This document shows positions 26,689 to 34,514 of a DNA stretch of 37,472 nt, piece after piece; position 1 is the stretch's first letter; each line of letters begins with the position of its first letter. This DNA is from CAYOEZ01 sp964402955 (GTDB lineage Bacteria; Chloroflexota; DTOL01; DAOUCN01): NCBI GenBank assembly GCA_964402955.1, contig CAYOEZ010000015.1, positions 1 to 37,472 of the forward strand. Reading direction: 5' to 3'. Position numbers and translations under genes: made by a program. A model generated the notes under the pieces. It was not told where the DNA came from. It was given only the letters and a program-made list of their open reading frames with translations, and made no database searches.

Positions 26689-29082
26689 ATGGTACACAAT
26701 GTTACGGCACGATTCGAACGGCTTGGCCTGCAGCGGCGGATCATGATCTACGTTACAGCCGGCCTGGTCGCCTTCTCCGTCATTTTCGGATTCGTTGCTC
26801 TTCAGGCGATTCACGAATCAAGCACTCTCGTTTTTCGAGAACGGCTACTGGTCGCCATGATGGTGGCGCGAGAACTTGACAACAGCATCGTGCACATTCA
26901 GAGGGAAATCCAAGAAACAAGTGCATCCATACCACTACCCCTCACAGGAGCGCTTCCCCGCACGGAGCGAAACTCTGGCGATGTGCAGAACGCGTTACGC
27001 GCGCTCTATGACCACTGGGTTCACCTGCACGGTTTCCAGACCCTCACGCGGCTTTCATTGACCGACATACGTGGTGACGTGCTATTGACCGAACCCTACA
27101 GCCCTGATCTGATTGGACGTCGCCTAGCGCAAGAGTCGGGACTGCCAGATGCTTTCCAGTTCCAGCCTGCAGCCATCGCCGAAGGCGTTACAGTCGACGC
27201 CCGCTCCTCCTCGGTCATCCTGGTAGTGGTTCCAGTGAGCGTCGATCAACAGACGACAGGCTTTCTCGTTGGCGAAATCAATCGCGGCTACGCCGCCAAG
27301 TGGCTTGAACCGTTGCTGGGCGCGGACACAACCGGCTATCTGGCCGAGGTTGTGGACAATGCAGGCTTCGTGGTTGCGACAAATGGCAGAGGCAAACCGT
27401 TCACACCCAGCCTGCATCAGCACCTAGTTGCACCGTCAATGAGTTCACGACAATCCGGTGTGTGGACGCACGCGCTTCACGTCAACGGCAAGGATGTGAG
27501 CCACGTCATCGCCTTTGCCCCACTGCAGCAGCTACCGTGGGGGGTGATCATCGAACAAAGGGTAGACGAAGCGCTCATGCTGCCACGCAAGCTACAGGGA
27601 AGCTTCATCGCCCTTGGACTGCTGGCCTTGCTGGGGGGAGTGACGCTTGCCTGGGCCACCACTCGCACCGTCGTGCGGCCGATCAGAGCCCTGATTGAAG
27701 CCGCGCAGGATATTGCGCGTGGCAACCTCGACGTACCACTGGATATTAGCGGCGGCGATGAAGTGGGTGTTCTCGCGCGCACCTTTGATGACATGCGCGT
27801 GGCACTGCAGCAATCGCGTTCGGAGATCGCGCTCTGGAATCAAGAACTCGAATCGCGAGTCCGGCAACGGACAAGCGAATTGACGGCGCTAGTCGAATCC
27901 TCTCATGCGCTGACATCCACACTGAATCTTGATGCCCTGTTCGCCATTCTGATGGAGAAGGTGCAGCAGGTTTTTCCAGCCGCGGAAGGGAGTGCGCTCT
28001 TTTTGTTCGAGCCCGAAACCCGAATACTTGCTGTGCACTCGTCCGATGGCTTCGACGCGGACGAACGTGGGCGCTTGCGGTTCCACATCGGGGAGGGGAT
28101 CGCCGGCAAGGTATTCGAATCGCAAAGGCCGCTGCTCCTAGAATCGCCCACTATGGTGCGGGCTGCGCAGACCGATTTTTCCGATGCCAACCGCGCCCAC
28201 TTCTTGCGCGCCGTGAGCGACCGCGTTGTACAGAGCGCGCTCGGGGTCCCCCTTGTATCCAAAGGCACGCAACTGGGTGCGTTGGTGCTTAGCAGCTTTT
28301 CGCGTCAGAGGGCGTTCAATGGAAGCGATGTGCCCATGCTCCAGGCTCTGGCAGACCAGGCAGCGGCAGCTATCGAAAACGCGCGGCTGTATGCCGAACT
28401 ACAGAAGAAAGAGGCTGTCCGTGCACAACTGCTTGAAAAGATCATCGACGCACAAGAGGAGGAGCGCAAGCGAATCGCACGCGAGTTGCATGACGAATTT
28501 GCCCAGACACTGACCGCGTTGATGATTAACCTTCAGTTCACGAGCCAGAATCTGCCGGCCGACATGAATGGCCTGAAGCAGCATCTTGAGGCTACTCAGG
28601 CTCTGACCGCGCAAATTCTGCGTGAGATCAGCCAGTTGATTCTCGAGTTGCGTCCTACCGTGCTCGATGACCTCGGTCTAGTGCCCGCGTTGCGCTGGTA
28701 CGCGGAGAGTCGTTTAGAACCAGCAGGCACGCGTGTCCACGTCGAAGCAACAGGGCTGAAACATCGCTTGCCCACGGGCATGGAGACGGCGCTCTTCCGC
28801 ATAGTACAAGAGGCCGTCAACAACATCGCCAAACATGCGTGTGCCCATGCGGTGCATATCCGCCTGGCGGCCAGCGAGACACAGATTTCGGTAGAGGTAG
28901 AGGATGATGGGATAGGCTTCAAGTCGGAAGAAGCATTCCAAGTCAGAGATGGGATGCGAGGGCTTGGCCTGCTGGGAATTCGTGAGCGAGCTAGCCTCCT
29001 GGGTGGCATACTGACGATTGATTCCCACTTTGAACAGGGAACACACCTGAAGGTGGACATACCATGGACGAAAGTACCATAA
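26689..29082 (+). CDS. NarX-like sensor histidine kinase (sensor-HAMP-GAF-HisKA_3)
   Basis: A 797-residue membrane sensor kinase. It has a first membrane helix (about 15-37), an extracytoplasmic sensor of about 260 residues (dCache-like by layout) and a second membrane helix (about 304-328). A HAMP domain (PIRALIEAAQDIARGNLDVP) and a GAF domain (about 415-565) follow, then a HisKA_3 dimerisation domain with the H-box ARELHDEFAQT (phospho-His601). The HATPase domain has the N-box FRIVQEAVNNIAKHA and the G-boxes DDGIGF and GLGLLGIRERA. This is the NarX/DegS class that pairs with NarL-type regulators, and such a regulator gene overlaps its end. The signal is unknown; the position just before a respiratory-type cluster suggests redox or electron-acceptor sensing. 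Start chosen at ATG 26689, which follows GGAAGAGAGAG. Confidence 0.93.
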   Translation: MVHNVTARFERLGLQRRIMIYVTAGLVAFSVIFGFVALQAIHESSTLVFRERLLVAMMVARELDNSIVHIQREIQETSASIPLPLTGALPRTERNSGDVQNALRALYDHWVHLHGFQTLTRLSLTDIRGDVLLTEPYSPDLIGRRLAQESGLPDAFQFQPAAIAEGVTVDARSSSVILVVVPVSVDQQTTGFLVGEINRGYAAKWLEPLLGADTTGYLAEVVDNAGFVVATNGRGKPFTPSLHQHLVAPSMSSRQSGVWTHALHVNGKDVSHVIAFAPLQQLPWGVIIEQRVDEALMLPRKLQGSFIALGLLALLGGVTLAWATTRTVVRPIRALIEAAQDIARGNLDVPLDISGGDEVGVLARTFDDMRVALQQSRSEIALWNQELESRVRQRTSELTALVESSHALTSTLNLDALFAILMEKVQQVFPAAEGSALFLFEPETRILAVHSSDGFDADERGRLRFHIGEGIAGKVFESQRPLLLESPTMVRAAQTDFSDANRAHFLRAVSDRVVQSALGVPLVSKGTQLGALVLSSFSRQRAFNGSDVPMLQALADQAAAAIENARLYAELQKKEAVRAQLLEKIIDAQEEERKRIARELHDEFAQTLTALMINLQFTSQNLPADMNGLKQHLEATQALTAQILREISQLILELRPTVLDDLGLVPALRWYAESRLEPAGTRVHVEATGLKHRLPTGMETALFRIVQEAVNNIAKHACAHAVHIRLAASETQISVEVEDDGIGFKSEEAFQVRDGMRGLGLLGIRERASLLGGILTIDSHFEQGTHLKVDIPWTKVP

Positions 29083-29744
29083 CTCCTATCCGCGTGCTCA
29101 TTGCGGACGATCATACCGTCGTTAGAAAAGGGATTCGTTTGCTGTTGGAAGCTGAGCCAGATCTGGAAGTGGTGGGGGAAGCAAAAGACGGCCGCGAAGC
29201 AGTGCATCTGGCGCACAAGCTGGAACCTGATGTGGTGGTGATGGACCTGACGATGCCAGAGATGGATGGTCTGGAGGCGACACGCCTGATCAAGCAAGCC
29301 ACGCCGCACATTCACATCCTTGTTCTGACTGTGCATGAGAGTGACGAATACTTCTTCCGGGTGCTGCAGGCTGGAGCCTCAGGGTATGTCCTGAAACGCG
29401 CTGCGGTGAGTGATCTGTTGGCGGCAGTGCGCGCGGTGGCTCGCGGAGAGGTATTCCTTTATCCCACAGTAGCGAAGAAACTGCTGACCGACTACCTGGG
29501 GCGCGCACAAGGTAGCGGCGAGGCTAGAGATATCTATGCCAAACTGACTGTCCGTGAACGCGAGATCTTGACGCTCATCGGTGAGGGGTTAACCAACCGG
29601 GAGATCGCCGACCAGCTGGTGCTCAGCCTGAGCACGGTGCAGACTCATTATACGCACATTGTTGAGAAAATGAACCTGCGCAATCGCGCCGAATTGATCA
29701 AGTACGCGATCCGGCACGGTATGATTGATGTGGATGCGGAATAG
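29064..29744 (+). CDS. NarL/FixJ-family response regulator
   Basis: A 226-residue regulator. The receiver domain (about 10-125) has the acidic pair Asp15-Asp16, the phospho-acceptor Asp61 in VVVMDLTMPEMDG and the conserved Lys in YVLKRAA. The LuxR-type helix-turn-helix lies at about 165-222 (LTVREREILTLIGEGLTNRE, then STVQTHYTHIVEKM). The ATG lies inside the kinase gene (19-base overlap) after AAGGTGG, so the two are translationally coupled and almost certainly partners. The likely target is the redox operon that starts 163 bases downstream, but no binding site can be identified here. A clear terminator follows the gene. Confidence 0.95.
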   Translation: MDESTITPIRVLIADDHTVVRKGIRLLLEAEPDLEVVGEAKDGREAVHLAHKLEPDVVVMDLTMPEMDGLEATRLIKQATPHIHILVLTVHESDEYFFRVLQAGASGYVLKRAAVSDLLAAVRAVARGEVFLYPTVAKKLLTDYLGRAQGSGEARDIYAKLTVREREILTLIGEGLTNREIADQLVLSLSTVQTHYTHIVEKMNLRNRAELIKYAIRHGMIDVDAE

Positions 29745-29778
29745 CTTCTGGACTGCCGGTGAGCGACGGGAATCATGC

Positions 29779-29807
29779 AAGACGCTATGCAAATAGCGTC
29801 TTCTTTT
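29779..29807 (+). terminator. Rho-independent terminator after the response regulator
   Basis: A perfect 10-bp stem (AAGACGCTAT/ATAGCGTCTT, arms 29779-29788 and 29793-29802), 4-base loop gcaa, then CTTTTA. It separates the two-component genes from the redox operon, which must have its own promoter in 29808-29907. I found no convincing -35/-10 pair there. Confidence 0.85.
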
Positions 29808-29907
29808 ATGCCCAAATCATGTTCAGCACGATAGACACCCTGCACTTGCGGTAGTATTGTATCTATCTGGATAGGCTGCGCAAGAGCACACGCCCAAGGG
29901 GAAAGAA

Positions 29908-30801
29908 ATGCACGCAGGGATTGACAAGAAAGCAGGCGTTGGCCGGCGGAGGTTTTTGAAGCTCTTTGCTGCCGTTGCGGGGAGTACGACCGTCGCAGGA
30001 CCGCTCCTGGCAGTCAGCGCCAGGGCCGGTAAAAAGAATGTAGAACGGTCGCCTGCTCACCAGTGGGCGATGGTCTTTGATCTGCGCAAATGCGAGGGCT
30101 GCGTCACGCGGGGCGAGGCGCCGCAGTGTATTGAGGGCTGCAACGCTGAACACTTTGTTCCCAAGGGCCAGCAGTGGATCACTGTCTATGAAGTGCAAGG
30201 ACCAGGCGGCCACACCTACTTCCTACCTCGTCCCTGCATGCAGTGCGAGAACGCCCCTTGCTTGAACGTCTGCCCGGTGGGCGCCACTTACCGCACCCCA
30301 GAAGGGGTGGTCCTGATTGACCATGAGTTGTGCATCGGCTGTCGCTCGTGTATGGCTGCCTGTCCCTATGCAGCCCGCTCTTTCAACTGGGAGCGGCCAG
30401 AGAACCCACCCGGAGCAATCTTCGCACGTTACTCACCGGAATACCCGGTTCCTCACCGCCAGGGCACGGTTGAGAAGTGCATGCTCTGCGCTCATCGTGT
30501 CAGCGATGGCAAAATACCCGCCTGTGCCGATTCTTGCCCAATGTTCGCCATCTACTTGGGCGATCTGGTTCAAGATATCGCGACGAATGGGCAGGAACTC
30601 GTTCAGTTATCACGCTTCCTTGCCGACAACAATGCTTTCCGGCTCAAGGAAGACCTCGGCACACGCCCGCGCGTGTGGTATATCCCCGGTCATGGTCAGG
30701 AATCAGATCACCTGATCGATGATGATCGTCATCCACAGAAGGCGCGCACCTGGCAGGAACTTGGCGTAAGCCTGGACAATCCACGAGGAGAACGCAAATG
30801 A
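29908..30801 (+). CDS. Tat-exported 4Fe-4S ferredoxin subunit (PsrB/HybA/NrfC type)
   Basis: A 297-residue electron-transfer subunit. The twin-arginine signal GRRRFLKLFAAVAGS marks folded export to the outer face of the membrane. Sixteen cysteines in four groups fit four [4Fe-4S] clusters: KCEGCVTRGEAPQCIEGC, CMQCENAPCLNVCP, CIGCRSCMAACP and CMLCAHRVSDGKIPACADSC. This is the standard layout of the iron-sulfur subunit between a quinone-reactive NrfD membrane protein and a molybdopterin enzyme. Here the NrfD gene follows with a 4-base overlap, but no molybdopterin subunit is found in the operon, so the partner is either encoded elsewhere or is the copper/heme protein set downstream. AAGGGGAAAG precedes the ATG. 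Confidence 0.93.
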   Translation: MHAGIDKKAGVGRRRFLKLFAAVAGSTTVAGPLLAVSARAGKKNVERSPAHQWAMVFDLRKCEGCVTRGEAPQCIEGCNAEHFVPKGQQWITVYEVQGPGGHTYFLPRPCMQCENAPCLNVCPVGATYRTPEGVVLIDHELCIGCRSCMAACPYAARSFNWERPENPPGAIFARYSPEYPVPHRQGTVEKCMLCAHRVSDGKIPACADSCPMFAIYLGDLVQDIATNGQELVQLSRFLADNNAFRLKEDLGTRPRVWYIPGHGQESDHLIDDDRHPQKARTWQELGVSLDNPRGERK

Positions 30802-32174
30802 TCCCTCAGCCTGAAGAGAGACTGGAAGAAGTCGCGCTTCGCCCGCTGACACGAACAGCCCGTGGGTGGTATGTCTGGGTGGCCTTTCTCCTGTTGGTAA
30901 CCATGGGCGGCTTCATAGCCTACTTGTATCAGATCCAGAATGGGCTGGCCGTTACCGCCATGCGCGACACCGTGATCTGGGGACTCTACATTACCAACTT
31001 CGTCTTCTTCATTGGCATCAGCCATGCCGGAACGCTCATCTCCGCCATCCTAAGAGTGACCCATGCTGAGTGGAGACGGCCAGTGACGCGTATGGCCGAG
31101 GTTATCACGGCTGTTGCGTTGATGATCGGCGCCCTGATGCCCATCATAGACTTGGGTCGCCCCGACCGTATTCCCAACCTGCTCTTGCACCCACAGATGG
31201 GCGCTCCCATTATCTGGGATTTTATCTCCATCGCGACGTATCTAACAGGCAGCCTCATCTACCTCTATCTGCCCTTGATCCCTGACCTGGCTCTGGTCAG
31301 AGATCGACTGCGGGGAAAGATCAGCCGGCTGCGCTGGACGCTCTATGCCGTCCTGGCAATGGGGTGGCAGGATACAGAGGAGCAGCGCCACAGCCTGGAA
31401 CGCGGCATCTCAGTGATGATGGTGCTCATTATTCCTATCGCCATTTCGGTACACACGGTTGTCTCATGGATCTTTGGCATGACCTTGCGCGCCGGCTGGA
31501 ACAGCACCATCTTTGGTCCATATTTCGTGATCGGCGCAATCTTCTCTGGCATTGCCGGCATCATCACGGTGATGTACATCTTCCGGCGTGTCTACCACTT
31601 GGAGGAGTATATCACGGAGAAACACTTCCGCAACTTGGGCTATCTCTTGGTCACTCTAGGCGTCATCTACTTCTACTTCACCCTGGCCGAGTATCTGACC
31701 ACCGCCTACAAAATGCAGACCGGTGACAAAGCGCTGATAACACAGCTAGTGCAGGGCACGTATGCCCTGCCCTTCTGGGGCTTCGTTGCTGCTGGGATCG
31801 TTATTCCTATCCTGATCATCGCTCTGCCCCGCACGCGTACGGTTCCATTCATCACTATCGCCTCAGTGCTTGTAAACATCGGCATGTGGCTGAAGCGGTT
31901 CGTCATCGTGGTGCCGTCCCTATCCTTGCCTCTCATGGAAACGCCATGGGGGATATACAAACCTACGTGGGTCGAGGTGATGATCATGACTGCCGGCTTT
32001 GCCGGCTTCGCGCTGCTCTTTACACTCTTTGCCAAGCTGTTCCCCATCATCTCGGTTTGGGAGATCAAGGAGGGCTGGCAGCGAGCCGAGGCCACACCAG
32101 CCGCATCAGCCGCAGGCTTCGCCGAGGGGCAGACCAGACTCAGCCTGGAAACGGGAGGTGCAAGTGGTGACTAG
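30798..32174 (+). CDS. NrfD/PsrC-family quinol-interacting membrane subunit (ActC-like)
   Basis: A 458-residue polytopic membrane protein with about nine or ten helices. The motif FIGISHAGTLISAILRVTHA (His76) and the later IIDLGRPDR are typical of the NrfD superfamily and closest in style to the ActC/ActF subunits of alternative complex III. These subunits bind menaquinol near the outer face and pass electrons to the ferredoxin subunit, possibly with proton translocation. The ATG overlaps the ferredoxin stop (ATGA), so the two are coupled and surely form one complex. The C-terminal tail is Ala/Glu-rich. The next gene starts inside its last codons. Confidence 0.93.
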   Translation: MIPQPEERLEEVALRPLTRTARGWYVWVAFLLLVTMGGFIAYLYQIQNGLAVTAMRDTVIWGLYITNFVFFIGISHAGTLISAILRVTHAEWRRPVTRMAEVITAVALMIGALMPIIDLGRPDRIPNLLLHPQMGAPIIWDFISIATYLTGSLIYLYLPLIPDLALVRDRLRGKISRLRWTLYAVLAMGWQDTEEQRHSLERGISVMMVLIIPIAISVHTVVSWIFGMTLRAGWNSTIFGPYFVIGAIFSGIAGIITVMYIFRRVYHLEEYITEKHFRNLGYLLVTLGVIYFYFTLAEYLTTAYKMQTGDKALITQLVQGTYALPFWGFVAAGIVIPILIIALPRTRTVPFITIASVLVNIGMWLKRFVIVVPSLSLPLMETPWGIYKPTWVEVMIMTAGFAGFALLFTLFAKLFPIISVWEIKEGWQRAEATPAASAAGFAEGQTRLSLETGGASGD

Positions 32175-33078
32175 ATGGATTGGGAGGCTGATCGCCTGCG
32201 TGTTTGTCCTGCTTGTTGTGTTCATGACGATGAGTCTGCAGCCTATTGCGCGCGCCGAAGCGCCAGACGTTCCGCCGCTCCGGGTAGAGGTAACGGACAG
32301 CGGATTCGCATTCAACGGCATGTCCGGCGATGTGAACATCGAGGTACAGCAAGGTCAGTTGGTGGAGATCGTTTTCATTTGGAACCATCGTGGTTACCCG
32401 GCAGAGGAGCACGTTATTGTCCTCGACGGATACAAGCTGGAGACGGACAAGATAGATGCCTCTCACAGGGAGGCCACGCTCAAGTTCATCGCTAACAAGC
32501 CAGGCACCTTCACATTCAAATGCGACCTGAACTGCGACATCCATAGCGCTCTGCAGAGGGGGCGCCTGAAAGTGAAGGCGGCCGGTGATAGCGCAGCAGC
32601 AAACCTGACGGCGACAAGTCTACGCATGACGCCGTCCGCATCGACAACGGCAGGTGCGGTCGTCTCTTTGATGGTCGCCCTTAAGGATGCCAAAGGTGCT
32701 CCTGTGGCGAAAGCCGTCGTTCATTTCTACATGGACGCCGAGTTTGCGGGCACCAGGGGGCAAATGGAGATCGGCACGGTCAAGACCGATGCCAACGGGG
32801 TAGCCTTCTTGGAGTACCGGCCCACAGTGCCTGCTACACAGCAGACGATCACTGCTTCGTTTGAGGGTATGGGCGTCTTCGGCGAGAGCCAGAGCACCAC
32901 TGTCCTCCAGTTATCAGAGGCGCCGCCTTCGGCCTACGTTATCGCTCCTATCGGCCTGGACAGTATGCGCTCGTTGGCGCCCCTGGTGGTCGTGGCCGTC
33001 ATCCTTGTCGTCTGGCTGATCTACGCTTGGGTTCTGTCTCAAGTCTGGAGCATATCCCGGCGACAGGCAAAGAAGTGA
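32164..33078 (+). CDS. Cupredoxin/COX2-like protein with degenerate CuA motif and Ig-like domain
   Basis: A 304-residue membrane protein. GTG 32164 (or the next GTG at 32167) follows GGGAGG and overlaps the NrfD stop, so the genes are coupled. A signal helix is followed by a cupredoxin domain (about 35-140) like the soluble part of cytochrome oxidase subunit II. The metal site reads EEHVIVL upstream and FKCDLNCDIHSALQRG downstream: two Cys three residues apart and a His, but the spacing to His is one shorter than the CuA pattern C-x3-C-x3-H and the usual Met is Leu or Gln. An Ig-like domain (VSLMVALKDAKGAPVAKAVV, about 150-260) and a C-terminal membrane helix complete it. It probably accepts electrons in the periplasm; whether it binds one, two or no copper ions is open. 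Confidence 0.85.
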   Translation: MVTRWIGRLIACVFVLLVVFMTMSLQPIARAEAPDVPPLRVEVTDSGFAFNGMSGDVNIEVQQGQLVEIVFIWNHRGYPAEEHVIVLDGYKLETDKIDASHREATLKFIANKPGTFTFKCDLNCDIHSALQRGRLKVKAAGDSAAANLTATSLRMTPSASTTAGAVVSLMVALKDAKGAPVAKAVVHFYMDAEFAGTRGQMEIGTVKTDANGVAFLEYRPTVPATQQTITASFEGMGVFGESQSTTVLQLSEAPPSAYVIAPIGLDSMRSLAPLVVVAVILVVWLIYAWVLSQVWSISRRQAKK

Positions 33079-33145
33079 GCTGGTGCAGGTTCTGAGTCGA
33101 ACGGAACGGAAGGGGCTAGAACGATTAATGTGGAAGGAGATTGCC

Positions 33146-33895
33146 ATGTTGTACAGGAATCGCATCAAGGTACTAACAACGGCCGGGCTGCTGGCCATGG
33201 TCGCGGTGTTACTGGCTGCGTGCGGGTTCGTGCCACAGAGCGACTATGACGCAGCAAAGCAGGCATTGGCTGCCCAAGATCAGAAGGTCACGGCTTTGCA
33301 AAAGCAGCTATCTGCGCAGGAAAAGGAAACGCCGGCAAAACAGGCAGGAATCAATTGGACGGCCAAGCCCACTTGGACGCCCGCGCCCGCGCCGACTCCG
33401 CTCCCTGCCGGCGTGACGGCGCCGACGCGACCGCCAATGCCCGCGTCGTACAATGACGCGGTGAAATTCGTCTACTATGTCGAGACGCTGACGAGCGGCG
33501 CGCACCCCAGCATCTATGGTCTGGAACCGACGGTCGCCTGTGTGCTGAGCGGCGTGTTCAAGCGCGGCACCAAAATGGTGTGGCGCTTTGAAATCATTGA
33601 CGTGTCAACCGGCAAGCGGTTGACGGCGCAAGATGGTCCGACCATCAAGATCAAGATTCCCGGTAAGGACGATCTGACTGGACGCTTTTCGCAACGCGCG
33701 GGCGGCGCGGGTATGCCGGATGCGCCTTGGATGTGGGCGGCCGGTTGGGATATTCCGCCGGATTACCCGCTCGGCGCGTTGGATTACAGCATCGTCGTGA
33801 CCACCAAAGATGGACGCACGGATACGTGGAAAATTCCGGCGTTGATTCAAAAGGTCGCGAACGGGATTGACAGCCGCGTGCAGATTGTGGATTGA
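33146..33895 (+). CDS. Lipoprotein of unknown function in the redox operon
   Basis: A 249-residue lipoprotein: signal helix with lipobox VLLAAC (Cys26), a short coiled-coil stretch (DAAKQALAAQDQKVTALQKQ), a Pro/Thr linker and a C-terminal domain of about 150 residues (NDAVKFVYYVETLTSGAHPS, SGVFKRGTKMVWRFEIIDV, DTWKIPALIQ) of unknown family. AAGGAG lies 7 bases before the ATG. The start is about 70 bases after the cupredoxin gene, so co-transcription is likely. Codon use changes inside the gene: the first third resembles the neighbours (CAG, AAG, GCA), while from about 33350 on GCG, AAA, CAA and CTC style prevails, as in the lipoprotein at 34515. A strong terminator follows. Confidence 0.85.
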   Translation: MLYRNRIKVLTTAGLLAMVAVLLAACGFVPQSDYDAAKQALAAQDQKVTALQKQLSAQEKETPAKQAGINWTAKPTWTPAPAPTPLPAGVTAPTRPPMPASYNDAVKFVYYVETLTSGAHPSIYGLEPTVACVLSGVFKRGTKMVWRFEIIDVSTGKRLTAQDGPTIKIKIPGKDDLTGRFSQRAGGAGMPDAPWMWAAGWDIPPDYPLGALDYSIVVTTKDGRTDTWKIPALIQKVANGIDSRVQIVD

Positions 33896-33904
33896 CATGA
33901 AAAG

Positions 33905-33937
33905 GTGCGACGCACGTTGGACGTGCGTCGCACTTTA
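33905..33937 (+). terminator. Strong hairpin terminator inside the redox cluster
   Basis: A perfect 13-bp stem (GTGCGACGCACGT and complement, arms 33905-33917 and 33921-33933) has a 3-base loop and TTTACTT starting at 33934. It lies 10 bases after the lipoprotein stop. Confidence 0.8.
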
Positions 33938-33969
33938 CTTGAACCGCCAAGACGTAAAGACCGCCAAGG

Positions 33970-34140
33970 AATGTCATGCTGAGCACATGCGCGGAGTGAA
34001 TCCATTCGCGAAGCATCTTGTTATTGGGAATGAGAATAGTTTCTCCCCTTGAGAACGACCTTCCAGAGAACAACAAGATTCTTTGTCGCTCTCTGGAAGT
34101 CATTTCGTTGCTCATTTTCTTCAAGAGCCGCTTCTCAGAA
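33970..34140. repeat. Dispersed inverted repeat (TGTCATGCTGAG type)
   Basis: The left part aatgtcatgctgagc...gaagcatcttg is mirrored on the right by caagattctttg...cttctcagaatgacag. This is the kind of short palindromic intergenic element found many times in some environmental genomes. No gene is seen. Confidence 0.65.
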
Positions 34141-34180
34141 TGACAGGTGCCCACTGCAATAAGGTCGTGTGCGCCCCAAC

Positions 34181-34420
34181 CGTCATTGCGAGAATCCCAT
34201 ACCGCCCCTTTGGCGGTATGCCTGACGGCAGAAACTGTCTCTGCGAGGAGCGTTCCTCAGCGACGAAGCAGTCTCCCCCGCCGCGTGCAAAGGAGATTGC
34301 TTCGCAAAGGACGCTCGCAATGACAGTGGGGAGTTTCTGAGTAGGAGCGCACTTTGCGACGAAGCAATCTCATTTCTGCGCGAAACGGGGGAGATTGCTT
34401 CGCTCCGCTCGCAATGACGG
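34181..34420. repeat. Dispersed palindromic repeats (CGTCATTGCGAG type), nested copies
   Basis: cgtcattgcgag at 34181 and cgaggagcg...gcgacgaagcagtctcc near 34242-34276 pair with ggagattgcttcgc...cgctcgcaatgac near 34290-34323. A second, overlapping pair is gcgacgaagcaatctc (34356-34371) with gagattgcttcgc...gctcgcaatgacgg (34391-34420). Non-coding; the short frames across it are chance. Together with 33970-34140 it fills the gap before 34515. Confidence 0.8.
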
Positions 34421-34514
34421 GCCCGACCATACCTTTTTGCAGTGGACACATGACAGCTAAAGATGCTTTGCGTTCTTTGCGCCCTTGCGGTGAATCCGAA
34501 ATTAGGAGGAAAAA

